This document shows positions 34,740 to 44,568 of a DNA stretch of 64,000 nucleotides, piece after piece. The DNA lies in contig CAVQVS010000006.1 of NCBI GenBank assembly GCA_963717215.1, forward strand, positions 682,001 through 746,000, read 5' to 3'. Under the pieces are notes generated by a model, which had not been told where the DNA came from, did no database searches, and was given only the letters and a program-made list of their open reading frames with translations. Position 1 is the first letter of the stretch. The number at the start of each line of letters is the position of its first letter. The position numbers and the translations under genes were made by a program. The DNA is from Roseiarcus sp963717215. GTDB taxonomy: Bacteria; Pseudomonadota; Alphaproteobacteria; Rhizobiales; Beijerinckiaceae.

Positions 34740-35123
34740 AACGCATGCGCACGAACAACGCTAATCTCCGTTGTCGTCCGTCACATTCGTTAACTCTTTG
34801 TAACCCTTGACTACACGAGCAATTCCACTCCGCGTCACCTCAACCTGGCGGCGCTGCGACGCTCGCTGAAGAAATGAGTTTGAACTCCTGCCACAACATC
34901 CTCGTTGACCCCGGAGACGGCGGTTTTCAGACGGCGCGACGCCACGTGTTACGACCGACGCAAACAACCATGCATACGCATATTCGCCCGTCGCGGACAA
35001 GGCGACAAAAGCCACACTTGCGGACAAAATGGGTCGAACTGCTGCTATCTCGACAGTCATGTCTAGACCGGCCAAGCAATTCGGCGCACGAGCGCACGCC
35101 GCCGTTTAGACGAGGGATCGCGG
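34740..35123. other. Divergent promoter region between the eps cluster and the dehydrogenase gene
   Basis: About 380 bases without a gene, separating the minus-strand eps genes from the plus-strand demethylation genes. Both transcripts should begin here. The AT-rich part at 34760-34830 is the best place for the eps promoter. I could not identify boxes or operators with confidence. Confidence 0.45.
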
Positions 35124-37538
35124 ATGAAAGCGCACTACCGCGTTGTTGTCATCGGCGGCGGGGTCGTCGGGGCTTCTGTCCTTTACCACCTGACAAGATT
35201 TGGCTGGACCGATGTGGCGCTGGTCGAGCGCTCCGTCCTGACCGCCGGCTCGTCCTGGCACGCCGCCGGCGGATTTCACGCCCTTAACGCCAATCCCAAT
35301 ATGGCCCTCCTTCAGGCCTACACGATAGACCTCCTGAAGGAGATCGAGGCCGAATCTGGCCAGTCCATCGGCATGCATATGACCGGCGGCATTCATGTCG
35401 CTTCCGCGCCAGAGCGGTGGGAGTGGCTGCAATCGTCCTATCGCCGCTTCCAGGCGATCGGCATCGATGACGTCCGCTTGGTGACGCCGGAGGAGATCAA
35501 GGCCCGGTGTCCGATCATCAATGTCGAAGGCGTGCTCGGCGGCATGTGGGCGGACCGCGAGGGCTATGTCGACACCACAGGAACGGTTTGGGCTTATGCC
35601 GGAGCGGCCAAAAAACGCGGCGCTACTGTGATCGAGCACAATCGCGTGCTGGAATTGAAGCAGCGCGCGGACGCGTCCTGGGACCTCGTCACCGACTCGG
35701 GCGTCCTGAACGCCGAGCATGTTGTCAACGCCGCAGGCCTATGGGCGAAGCAGGTCGGGCGGATGGTCGGGCTCGACCTTCCTCTCTCACCCTTGGAGCA
35801 TCACTACCTCCTGACCGAGACAATCCCCGAGATTGCTTCGCTCAAGACCGAGCTGCCCATGGTCGTGGACCTCGAGGGCTTTACCTACATGCGCCAGGAT
35901 CAGAAGGGCATGCTGATCGGCATCTACGAGACCCAGCCGCAGCACTGGTCGATGGACGGCGCGCCGTGGGATTACGGAGTCGAGCTCCTGCCGGAGGCCA
36001 TCGACCGTATCGCTGGCGAATTGGAGCTCGTTCACCGCCGCTATCCTGTCTTGCAGGAGGCCGGGATACGCCAATGGGTGAACGGCGCCTTCACCTTCTC
36101 CCCGGATGGCAATCCGCTCATCGGCCCGGTCGCGGGCAAGCGCGGCTATTGGCTCGCCTGCGGAGTCATGGCCGGATTTCTTCAAGGCGGCGGGGTGGGG
36201 AAATCGCTGGCGGAACTGATGATCCATGGCGAGGCGTCGACTGACGTCTACGGCCTCGACATCGCGCGCTATGGCGCCTTCGCCTCCAACCGGGAATACA
36301 TCAAGCAGACGACCGGCGAGTTCTACGCCCGCCGCTTCGTCATGACCTATCCGAACGAGCAATTGCCGGCCGGCCGGCCGCTCAAAATGACGCCGGCTTA
36401 CGACGCGATGACGGCCGCGGGCTGCCGCTGGGGGAATTCGTGGGGCTTGGAGATCCCGCTCTATTTCGCGCCGGCGGGATTCGAGGAAAAGCCGACGCTC
36501 AAGCGCTCGAACGCCTTCGACATTGTCGGCGCCGAATGCCACATGGTGAGGGAGGGCGTCGGCCTCATCGATATCGCGTCGTTCTCGCGTTACGAAGTGA
36601 CCGGACCCGAGGCGGAAAGCTGGCTCGACTGGATGACGGTCGCCCGCCTGCCCAAGGCCGGTCGCGCACGCCTTGCGCCGATGCTCTCCGAGACTGGAAG
36701 GCTCAAGGGCGACCTCACCATCATCAACTGGGGCGACGGGAGCTTCTGGATAGAGGGCTCCTACTACCTTCGCCAATGGCATATGCGCTGGTTCGCTGAC
36801 CATGCACGCGAAGGCGTGAACGTGCGCGACATTTCCGACGAAGTGATCGGCTTTGCTCTCTCCGGCCCAAAATCGCGCGAGCTGCTCGCGCGCGTCACCC
36901 ATCAGGACGTATCGAACGAGGCGCTGCCGTTCATGGGCGCGGCGACCCTGGACGTTGGCCTCGTGCGTGCGAGGGTGGCGCGGCTCTCGGTAACCGGCGA
37001 ACTCGGCTACGAGATCAATTGCCGCGCGCTCGAACACGCGAGCCTCCGCCGGATTCTGCTCGAGGCGGGGCGCGACCTTGGCGTGAGCGAGTACGGTTAC
37101 AACGCGCTTCTGTCGCTGAGGCTCGAGAAGAGCTTCGGAATCTGGTCGGCGGAGTTCACGCAGGATCGTACGCCGCGCATGACCGCCATGGATCGCTGGA
37201 TCGCCTGGGACAAAGGCGACTTTCTCGGCCGCAAGGCCGCGCTCGCGGAGAGCAAAGGGCCGCCGCCCGAGCATGAGCTCGTCACGCTTGAAATCGACGC
37301 AGACGATGCGGACGCGACCGGCTACGAGCCGGTCTGGCGATCGGGAGCGAGGGTCGGCTTCGTGACCTCCGGCGGCTATGGCCACACGATAGGCAAGAGC
37401 CTGGCGATGGCGCTGGTTTCGCCGGAAGCCGCCACAATCGGCTCCGGGCTCAGCGTGCATATCGTCGGCGTCGAGCGAAAGGCGCGCGTCATCGCGCCGT
37501 CACCCTACGATCCCATGGGCAAGGCGATGCGAGCATGA
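35124..37538 (+). CDS. Dimethylglycine/sarcosine dehydrogenase-like flavoprotein
   Basis: An 804-residue protein with an N-terminal FAD-dependent DAO domain (VVVIGGGVVGASVLYHLTRF), the covalent-flavin type His region after SSWHAAGG, and a C-terminal GcvT-like folate domain (MVREGVGLIDIASFSRYEVTG and LGYEINCRALEHASLRR). Enzymes of this type remove N-methyl groups from dimethylglycine or sarcosine and pass formaldehyde units to tetrahydrofolate. It stands upstream of a TetR regulator and soxBDAG, so it is probably part of a betaine/dimethylglycine to glycine route. No frame break is seen, in contrast to the following sox genes. Confidence 0.9.
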   Translation: MKAHYRVVVIGGGVVGASVLYHLTRFGWTDVALVERSVLTAGSSWHAAGGFHALNANPNMALLQAYTIDLLKEIEAESGQSIGMHMTGGIHVASAPERWEWLQSSYRRFQAIGIDDVRLVTPEEIKARCPIINVEGVLGGMWADREGYVDTTGTVWAYAGAAKKRGATVIEHNRVLELKQRADASWDLVTDSGVLNAEHVVNAAGLWAKQVGRMVGLDLPLSPLEHHYLLTETIPEIASLKTELPMVVDLEGFTYMRQDQKGMLIGIYETQPQHWSMDGAPWDYGVELLPEAIDRIAGELELVHRRYPVLQEAGIRQWVNGAFTFSPDGNPLIGPVAGKRGYWLACGVMAGFLQGGGVGKSLAELMIHGEASTDVYGLDIARYGAFASNREYIKQTTGEFYARRFVMTYPNEQLPAGRPLKMTPAYDAMTAAGCRWGNSWGLEIPLYFAPAGFEEKPTLKRSNAFDIVGAECHMVREGVGLIDIASFSRYEVTGPEAESWLDWMTVARLPKAGRARLAPMLSETGRLKGDLTIINWGDGSFWIEGSYYLRQWHMRWFADHAREGVNVRDISDEVIGFALSGPKSRELLARVTHQDVSNEALPFMGAATLDVGLVRARVARLSVTGELGYEINCRALEHASLRRILLEAGRDLGVSEYGYNALLSLRLEKSFGIWSAEFTQDRTPRMTAMDRWIAWDKGDFLGRKAALAESKGPPPEHELVTLEIDADDADATGYEPVWRSGARVGFVTSGGYGHTIGKSLAMALVSPEAATIGSGLSVHIVGVERKARVIAPSPYDPMGKAMRA

Positions 37539-37566
37539 GCGGCCAAGGGCCGCAGCCAAGCTGACG

Positions 37567-38268
37567 ATGGCCAATTCCGCAACCTGGCCCGAGGCTTCGT
37601 CGACGCCGCGGCGGCCCGCGCGATCGGCCAACGTCAAGGCGACCCGCGGCGACTGGCTCGACCTAGCGCTGACCGTGCTCGCCCTTGAGGGCGTCGACCA
37701 TGTCACGGTGCTCAATTTGAGCGAACGGCTCGGCGTGTCGCGGTCAAGCTTCTATTGGTATTTCAAGAATCGCGACGAGCTGCTCGGCGCGTTGCTCGAT
37801 CGTTGGGATGAGCTCAATACCCGTTCGATCGTCGCGCAGGCGGAAGCCGCGGCGACGACGGTCAACGAGGCGGTTTGCAACGTCTTTCGCTGCTGGATCA
37901 ATCCGACCATCTTCAGCCCGCGACTCGACTTTGCCGTGCGCGAGTGGGCGCGCCGCTCCGCTCACGTGCGAAAGGCGCTCGACCGCGCCGATCGTGTCAG
38001 GACGGAAGCGACGAAAGCCCTCTTTGTGCGCTTCGGCTATGAAGATGAGGATGCTTTCGTGCGGGCGCGGGTGCTCTACACTATGCAGATCGGCTATTAC
38101 GCGCTCGACCTCCGTGAGCCGATTGAGGCGCGCCTCAATCTCACGCCGCACTATCTCAAGGCGTTTACCGGCGTTGATCCAAGCAAAGCGGAAATCGACA
38201 CGTTCCGCGCTTACGCCATGGACCACGCGCATATTCCGGATTTCGAGCCTTCGAGCGGGCAGTCATGA
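37567..38268 (+). CDS. TetR-family transcriptional regulator
   Basis: A 233-residue regulator. The N-terminal HTH reads WLDLALTVLALEGVDHVTVLNLSERLGVSRSSFYWYFKNRDELL, a clear TetR pattern, and a helical ligand-binding domain follows. The gene is 28 bases after the dehydrogenase gene and overlaps the soxB start by four bases (ATGA). It probably senses a methylated glycine derivative or a product and controls this operon, though the ligand cannot be deduced. Confidence 0.9.
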   Translation: MANSATWPEASSTPRRPARSANVKATRGDWLDLALTVLALEGVDHVTVLNLSERLGVSRSSFYWYFKNRDELLGALLDRWDELNTRSIVAQAEAAATTVNEAVCNVFRCWINPTIFSPRLDFAVREWARRSAHVRKALDRADRVRTEATKALFVRFGYEDEDAFVRARVLYTMQIGYYALDLREPIEARLNLTPHYLKAFTGVDPSKAEIDTFRAYAMDHAHIPDFEPSSGQS

Positions 38269-39512
38269 GCGGGCGCTATTCCGCCTTCGCTCTCGTTCGC
38301 CAGGGCTTCGCCGGCCACAAAGGTTGGCCGCAGGCATGGCGCAAAGCGAAGCCTAAGCCGGCTTACGACTTCGTCATCGTCGGCGGCGGCGGCCATGGGC
38401 TCGCGACCGCCTATTACCTCGCGAAGACTCACAAGCGCAGCCATGTCTGCTTGATCGAGAAGGGCTGGCTCGGCGGCGGCAACACCGGCCGCAACACCAC
38501 CATCGTGCGGTCGAACTATTTCTATCCCGAATCGGTCGCTCTCTACGACCTCGCGCTCAGGCTCTATGAGGGGCTGTCGCGCGAGCTCAATTTCAACGTG
38601 ATGCTGAGCCAGCGCGGCATCCTCAATCTTGCGCACACGCCAGCTCAGCTCGAGATGGCCGCGCGGCTCACCAACGCGATGCAGCTCAACGGCGTCGACG
38701 CCGAACTGTGGGGTCCGGAACAGGTCCGCGAAAAACTGCCGCTCATGACCCAGTCGCTCGATTCCCGCTATCTGCCGAATGGCGGCGTCTGGCAGCAGCG
38801 CGGCGGGATCGCCCGGCACGACGCGGTCGCCTGGGGCTATGCGCGCGCCGCCGACCGGCTCGGCGTCGACATCGTCGAGAATTGCGAGGCGACCGGCTTC
38901 ATCATGCAGAACGGCGCGTGCGTCGGCGTCGAGACGACGTTAGGCGAAATTCGCGCTGAAGCGGTCGGCGTCGCGGTCGCCGGCCATTCGTCGCAACTCA
39001 TGGCCAAAGCCGGCGTGAAGCTGCCGATCCATTCCTACACGCTGCAGGCGATGGTCAGCGAACCGGTCAAGCCGTGCCTCGACATCGTCGTTCTGCATCT
39101 CGGAACCGGCGTCTACGCCAGCCAGTCGGACAAGGGCGAGATCGTCTTCGGCGGCGGCCTCGACCGCATTCCTTCCTATGGGCAGCGCGGCTCGCCGCCG
39201 ATGCAGGAACTTGTCATCGCCGGCTTGCTCGAGATGTTCCCGGCCTTCGGCCAACTGAAGCTGATGCGCCAATGGGGCGGGATCGTCGACGTCGTCCGAC
39301 TCCTCGCCCATCATCGGACCAGCGCCGACGAAGGGCATTTTCTCAATTGCGGCTGGGGAACCGGTGGCTTCAAGGCGATTCCCGCCGGCGGCACGCTGCT
39401 CGCGCATCTTTTGGCGACCGGCGCGCATCACGAGATCAGCCGCCCCTTCGACCTTTCCCGCTTCGCCTCAGGGCGCCTCATCGACGAGGCTGCGGCTCGG
39501 AATCGGCATTAG
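38265..39512 (+). CDS. soxB: Sarcosine oxidase beta subunit SoxB (compensating frame shifts 39294-39340)
   Basis: A 415-residue flavoprotein subunit. The dinucleotide motif DFVIVGGGGHGLATAYYLA and the GWLGGGNTGRNTTIVRSNY block are typical, the latter including the flavin-linked region. SoxB is the catalytic subunit that oxidises sarcosine. Between about 39294 and 39340 the translation (VVRLLAHHRTSADEGH) is alien. A neighbouring frame reads DSSPIIGPAPTKGIF, the expected family sequence. After that, LNCGWGTGGFKAIPAGG resumes in the original frame. Two opposite indels thus cancel. The downstream sox genes carry further breaks. Confidence 0.9.
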   Translation: MSGRYSAFALVRQGFAGHKGWPQAWRKAKPKPAYDFVIVGGGGHGLATAYYLAKTHKRSHVCLIEKGWLGGGNTGRNTTIVRSNYFYPESVALYDLALRLYEGLSRELNFNVMLSQRGILNLAHTPAQLEMAARLTNAMQLNGVDAELWGPEQVREKLPLMTQSLDSRYLPNGGVWQQRGGIARHDAVAWGYARAADRLGVDIVENCEATGFIMQNGACVGVETTLGEIRAEAVGVAVAGHSSQLMAKAGVKLPIHSYTLQAMVSEPVKPCLDIVVLHLGTGVYASQSDKGEIVFGGGLDRIPSYGQRGSPPMQELVIAGLLEMFPAFGQLKLMRQWGGIVDVVRLLAHHRTSADEGHFLNCGWGTGGFKAIPAGGTLLAHLLATGAHHEISRPFDLSRFASGRLIDEAAARNRH

Positions 39513-39805
39513 GTTCAGACTGACCGAGAGAGCCATGTATATCGGCTAGAATGTTCGGTCATGAGCCCGAACCGTACGACAGTCTGGCTATCGGCGACTC
39601 ATTTGCGGTCCGTTTCGAGACATTGCGCCGACACGACGATCACGTGCTATCGCCACCTCTGGGCGCGACGCTTCACGCTGGACGCATCGAACTTTCGCTC
39701 GCTCACCGGACGTGGGCACAAGTCGTTACTGGCCACCCGAGTCGAGGCTTCGAAGTCCTGCAGACATCAAGATCGCGTCGATCAGGTCGCCTGAAGGCTA
39801 AGCAC

Positions 39806-40069
39806 ATGCAAATCTTCCCCTGCCCTTTCTGCGGTCCGCGCGACGAGAGCGAATTCCACTATGTCGGCGAACCGAAGGCGCGGCCTGAACCGGCCGGCTC
39901 GGTCAGCGACGCCGAATGGGCGAGCTACCTCTGGTTCAACGCCAATCCAAAAGGCGAGACGCGCGAGATCTGGCTGCATCTGACCTGCATGGAAATGTTC
40001 GCAATGACGCGCGACACGGCGACCAACGCCGTCGTCGCGAGCGAAGCTTCGGCGAGGCCCGCGCCTTGA
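39806..40069 (+). CDS. soxD: Sarcosine oxidase delta subunit SoxD
   Basis: An 87-residue subunit with the zinc site start FPCPFCGPRDESEF and the WASYLWFNANPKGETREIW block of SoxD. The delta subunit is a small zinc-binding structural component of heterotetrameric sarcosine oxidase. The second half of the zinc site (HLTCMEMF) is present in altered form. About 290 bases separate it from soxB, more than usual. The frame is open upstream to 39551, but that part shows no SoxD or other recognised sequence. Its stop overlaps the TTG start of soxA. Confidence 0.88.
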   Translation: MQIFPCPFCGPRDESEFHYVGEPKARPEPAGSVSDAEWASYLWFNANPKGETREIWLHLTCMEMFAMTRDTATNAVVASEASARPAP

Positions 40070-42918
40070 CCAGCGCTCGCCTGCCCACCGGCGGCGCACG
40101 TCGATCGCGGACGCCCTCTCGCCTTCGCGTTCGACGGCAAGCCCTACCAAGGTTTCGCCGGCGACAGCATCGCCTCGGCTTTGCTGGCGAACGGCGTCAG
40201 CATCGTCGGCCGCAGCTTTAAATATCACCGGCCGCGCGGAATGTGGGGCGCGTGGACGGAGGAGCCGAACGCGATCGTCGACGTGACGCGCGACGGCAAG
40301 ACGACGCCGAACCTGCGCGCGACCACCGAGCCGCTCGAGAACGACATCGCCGTGCGCTCGGTCAATGCGGCGCCGACCGCGGCGGCCGATCGCGCCGCGC
40401 TCATCGACAGGCTCGCGCCCATCCTGCCGGCGGGCTTTTATTACAAGACTTTCTTATGGCCGCGCTGGGAGACGTTCGAAGGCTCGATCCGCGCCATGGC
40501 CGGCCTCGGCCGCGTCGATCCGGACAATCGCCCGCCGGCCGACAATCCGCAGTTCAACGCGCGCTGCGATCTGCTCGTTGTCGGCGCCGGTTCGGCGGGT
40601 CTGGCCGCGGCGGCCGCCGGCGCTCGGGCGGGACGCGCAGTCTTTCTCGTCGACGACCATTCCGAGATCGGCGGCCAGCTTGTCCATCGCGGCGGCGCGA
40701 TCGAAGGCGGCGATTGGCGCGACTGGGCGCAAGGCGTCGTGCGCGCCATCGAAGCCGCCGGCGGGCGGGTGATGACGCGCACGACCGCTTACGGCGTCTA
40801 CGACGGCAATCTCATTTGCGCCTGGGAGCGCCGTGCGCCAGCGCCCGACGCGCTCTGGCGCATTCGCCCGCAACGGATCGTGATTGCGGCCGGCGCGATC
40901 GAGCGGCCGCTCATCGTTCCCGACAACGACCGGCCAGGCGTGATGTCTGCCGATGCGGCGCTCGTCTATCTCAAGCGCTTCGGCGTGTTGGTCGGCAAGC
41001 GCGTGGTCGTCGCGACGAACAACGACAGCGCGTATGCGGTGGCCGAGGCCTTGGCCGACGCGGGCGCCGCGGTCGAAATTCTCGACATGCGCGCTTCCGG
41101 ACCCGCATCGGAGTTGTCGGTGACATACGGAGCCACGATCGAGAGCGTCATCGGAACCAAGAGCGTCGAAGCCGTGCGCATCGGCGGGCGAACGCAGCGA
41201 CTGCGACGCTCTGCTACTCTCGGGCGGGTGGTCGCCGACGGTGCATCTTTATGCGCAAGCGCGCGGACGCCTGCGCTATGACGAAACGCGCGCCGCGCTC
41301 GTCCCCATGGGCGAGGTTGAAAACCTCGCCGTCGCCGGCGCCGCGAACGGCGCCTTCACACTCGCGGAGGCGTTGCGCGAGGGGCACGCGTCCGGCGGCG
41401 GCGAGGGCCCCGCGCCGAACGCGCCTGCGGGCCGTTACGCTATCCAAGCCTCCTGGCCCAAGGCCGACGACGAAGGGCGGCGCTGGATCGATTTCCAGAA
41501 CGATGTGACGCTCAAGGACGTCGCGCTCGCCGCGCGCGAGGGCTACGTCTCGGTCGAGCACCTGAAACGCTACACCACGCTCGGCATGGCGACCGATCAG
41601 GGCAAGACCGCCAATGTCAACGCCATCGCGGCGATGGCGACGCTGACCGGCCGCACCATTGATGAAACGGGAACGACCACTTATCGCCCGCCTTTCGTAC
41701 CAATCCCGATGGGCGTCATCGCCGGCCGACGGCGCGGCGCGCTCGTCAATCCGCTCAGGCGTTTGCCGCTCGAAGCCGAGCATCGCGCGGAAGGGGCGCA
41801 GATGCGCGAATATGGCGGCTGGCTGCGGCCCGCATGGTACGGGACGGACGAGCCGGAGCGCGCTATTCAGCGCGAGGCTGCGCGGGCGCGCGACGCGGTC
41901 GCACTGTTCGACGGCTCGTCGCTTGGCAAGATCGAAATCATCGGGCCGGACGCCGCCGCGCTCGCCGACTTCCATAGCTACAACCGCCTCTCGACGCTGA
42001 AAGTCGGCAGGATCCGCTATGGGTTTGCGTTGCAGGAATCCGGGCGTCGTGCTCGACGACGGCGTGACATTGCGGCTCGCGGAGGACCGCTTTCTTCGTC
42101 TCCTGCTCGTCGGGGCATACGGACGCTTTGCGCACGCGCCTCGAACTGTGGCGACAAGATCGCTTCGATGCGGCCCATGTCGCCATTCACGACACCACCG
42201 CGCAGTGGGCGACGCTGACTGTCACCGGCCCGCGCTCGCGCGATCTCATCGAAGCCGCGGGCCTTGAGATCGCGCTCGACGACCAGAGCCTGCCGCATAT
42301 GGCCTTCGCGACCGGCGCATTCGACGGCGCACCGCTCCGGGTCGCGCGCGTGAGCTTCACTGGCGACCGGTCTTACGAGCTCTCCGTTCCAGCGCGCCGC
42401 GCAGCATCTTTGCGCGCGCGCCTCGCAGAGAAGCTGCCGGCTTTCGGCGGCGGCCTTATGGGGCTCGAGGCGCTGATGATCCTGCGCGCGGAGAAAGGCT
42501 TCATCGTCGTCGGCAAGGACACCGACGGGACGACAATGCCGCACGATCTTCGGCGTCACGGGTCCGCGTGAGTCGCGGGCGGACGAATATATCGGCAAGC
42601 GCTCTCTCTTCATGCCGGTCGCCACCGACCCGCGCCGCAAGCAATTGGTGGGCTTGAGCGTGGCGGCGGGAGAAGCGCCGCTGCCGACCGGCGCGCATGT
42701 CACGGCGGGCGCGGAAAACGCGCGACGATCGCAGGGCTACGTTACGTCGAGCTATTTCAGTCCGAGCCTGGCGCGCCCGATCGCGCTCGGCTTGGTGGAA
42801 GCGGGCTTGTCGCGCACGGGCGAAACGGTCGAATGTTTATCATCTCGGCGCCGAGCGGCGCGCGACCATCACGGGCCTGGTCGCGCTCGATCCAGAAGGA
42901 ACGCGGCTCCATGCGTGA
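40066..42918 (+). CDS. soxA: Sarcosine oxidase alpha subunit SoxA, with about six frame breaks
   Basis: The large subunit that binds NAD and, through a C-terminal GcvT-like domain, folate. The parts are all recognisable but in different frames: VDRGRPLAFAFDGKPYQGFAGD and VSIVGRSFKYHRPRG near the start, LLVVGAGSAGLAAAAAGARAG (dinucleotide site), VVIAAGAIERPL-like IVIAAGAIERPL, LLLSGGWSPTVHLYAQ, the FHSYNRLSTLKVG folate domain and LVALDPEGTRLHA at the end. Breaks lie near 40098, 41195, 42042, 42093, 42552 and 42836. The joined length of about 950 residues is normal. Whether the gene is truly broken or badly sequenced cannot be decided here. Confidence 0.83.
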
Positions 42919-43413
42919 GATGGAATGGCCGACAGCGCGGGGCGGCGCGGGGCTTCTCACCGACGGACGCCGACTCACGGCGCGAAGGCTTGACGGGCTC
43001 GGCCAGACCTTGATCTCGGGCGATCTCGTTGCGGCCGTCGCTGGCCTCGCGCCCGGAGCGCCGATGCTTGGCCTCTACGCCCTCGCGCCAGCAGGCGCGC
43101 ATGCGTTGCGCATCGGCAGAACGAGCGCGCTGCTCGTCACGCCCGCGCCTCTTGGCGTCGTGGACGGCTGGCGTGATGGCTGGTGTGCAACCAGCGTCGA
43201 CGATGGCTTGGGCCGCGGTCGAGATCTCAGGCGCCGACGCTCCGCAGGCGCTCATGCAGGCGACCTCGGCCGACCTCGCCTCGGGATCGCCCTCGGCGGC
43301 TGTCCTTCTCTTTGGCCTGCCCGGCCTGCTCGCGCGGACGTCCTCCGGCTTCCGCGTCCACATCGAAGTCGCCGTGGCTCGAGACGCTGCTCACCTGGCT
43401 GGATGGGATCTGA
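42911..43413 (+). CDS. soxG: Sarcosine oxidase gamma subunit SoxG, frame broken twice
   Basis: The gamma subunit, a GcvT/YgfZ-like protein that helps form the catalytic tetramer. It starts with ATGCGTGAG inside the soxA end (8-base overlap) and carries an intact N-terminal half ending in CATSVDD. A break near 43203 moves the frame to WAAVEISGADAPQALMQATS and DLASGSPSAAVLLFG. A second near 43372 gives the final PWLETLLTWLDGI and the stop at 43413. The joined length of about 168 residues is near normal. The two breaks are consistent with the indel pattern seen in soxA. Confidence 0.75.
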
Positions 43414-43462
43414 CGAACAGCGCCGCGTCAGGGACGCCTTCGTCACAGCTTGTCCTTAGGTT

Positions 43463-43520
43463 CGCCGAAGGCGCGTCTCGAAGGATGGCGTACGCCCCTC
43501 CGATTGCTGATTCCTTCGAG
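43463..43520. repeat. Intergenic palindromic repeat, copy 1
   Basis: CTCGAAGGA (43477-43485) is inverted as TCCTTCGAG at 43512-43520. The 16-mer CGCCGAAGGCGCGTCT at 43463-43478 occurs again at 45430-45445, and the 14-mer at 43472-43485 recurs inverted at 45491-45504. It lies between convergent soxG and the operon at 43563. This looks like a REP-type dispersed palindrome. Confidence 0.6.
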
Positions 43521-43562
43521 GCCGCTGCGCGGCGCCTCAGGACGAGGCCAAGGGGGGCGCGT

Positions 43563-43820
43563 CTAGCTTCTCCACCCAGCAATCAGCCTCAGCCATGGGC
43601 CCATATGAACGGCGCTCATGAGCAGATACATTGGCGCCATCCCGCTCATGAGCGCGCCATGTCCCGATGCGGAGCAGAGCGGATCCGCCACGCCGCCAAG
43701 GCACAGGGTCGTGAGCGCCATCGTTGCGAAGGCTGGCGCGGCCGCGAGTCCGAGCCACTCCGCCGCGACGCGGGCGACGCCCGCGCCACAGTTCACGCCA
43801 TCGATCGAGATCGCGCTCAT
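43563..43820 (-). CDS. Small membrane protein at the end of the DUF899 operon
   Basis: An 85-residue protein starting MSAISIDGVNCGAGVARVAA, with two hydrophobic stretches: PAFATMALTTLCLGGVADPLC and a Met-rich second one (GALMSGMAPMYLLMSAVHMG). No named domain is recognised. The start overlaps the stop of the DUF899 gene by four bases (ATGA), so it is translated as part of that operon. Met/His/Cys content could suit metal binding, but that is speculation. Confidence 0.66.
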   Translation of the reverse strand: MSAISIDGVNCGAGVARVAAEWLGLAAAPAFATMALTTLCLGGVADPLCSASGHGALMSGMAPMYLLMSAVHMGPWLRLIAGWRS

Positions 43821-44566
43821 TGCTGGGGGCCGGCTTGCTTGTCCCGGAACGTCGCCTCGCCGGCGGCCGACACCTTGTCCCATTGCGGGTTGACCGTTTT
43901 TTCCGCCTCGTAATTGTCGTGCCAGTTCCACCATTTGTAGGGCGGCGTCTGGGGATAGCCTTCCGGCAAATCCTCCCAAACTTCCTGGCGGCCGAGCGGC
44001 GTCGCGTCGAGATAATCCCAGACGGTGCCCATCGCCTCGTCGCCGCGACTGTTGATGAAATAGGTGCGGTAGATCTTGGCGCCGTCGCGGAAGAAGACGT
44101 TGTGGCCGTGCCACTCGTCCACGCCGAAGTCCGCATCGAAGCTGTCGGTGATGGTGTACCAGGGCATCCGCCAGCCCATGCGCGTCTTGAGCCGCGCGAT
44201 GTCCGCCTGGGGCGCACGCGACGCATAAGCCAAAGTCGTATCGCGCGCGTTCAGGTGGGTGAGGTTTGACACCTGATCCGCGCCCATCGAGCAGCCGCGG
44301 CAGGCATGGTCGGGCCAGCCGAACACGCCGGGCTCGAAGAAGGCGCGGTAGACAATCAGCTGACGGCGGCCTTCAAAAAGATCAAGCAGGCTCGCCTTGC
44401 CTTCGGGGCCGATGAACTCATAGGCCTTCTCGACCGCCATCCACGGCATCCGCCGGCGTTCGGCGGCCAGCGCGTCATGGGCGCGCATCACCGACTTCTC
44501 TTTGACGAGAAGCTGTTCGCGCGCCGCGTCCCAGTCCTGTTGCGAAACGATTGAGGGCGTGTGCAT
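43817..44566 (-). CDS. DUF899 (thioredoxin-like) family protein, first copy
   Basis: A 249-residue protein of the DUF899 family, which has a thioredoxin-like fold. Marks are LLVKEKSVMRAHDALAAERRRMPW, LFEGRRQLIVYRAFFEP, the Cys-containing CRGCSMGADQVSNLTHL motif and RMGWRMPWYT. The CxxC-like pair in ACRGCSM is the likely redox site. An AGGAGG ribosome binding site precedes the ATG at 44566. The gene begins two bases after the stop of a second DUF899 gene. Function unproven. Confidence 0.88.
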   Translation of the reverse strand: MHTPSIVSQQDWDAAREQLLVKEKSVMRAHDALAAERRRMPWMAVEKAYEFIGPEGKASLLDLFEGRRQLIVYRAFFEPGVFGWPDHACRGCSMGADQVSNLTHLNARDTTLAYASRAPQADIARLKTRMGWRMPWYTITDSFDADFGVDEWHGHNVFFRDGAKIYRTYFINSRGDEAMGTVWDYLDATPLGRQEVWEDLPEGYPQTPPYKWWNWHDNYEAEKTVNPQWDKVSAAGEATFRDKQAGPQQ

Positions 44567-44568
44567 TG

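Noticed and set aside
39551..39805. N-terminal extension of soxD with faint resemblance to MaoC-type dehydratases
   Set aside because: The resemblance is limited to a few residues (a GDSF-like turn), and SoxD proteins begin at MQIFPCPFC. No gene is called.
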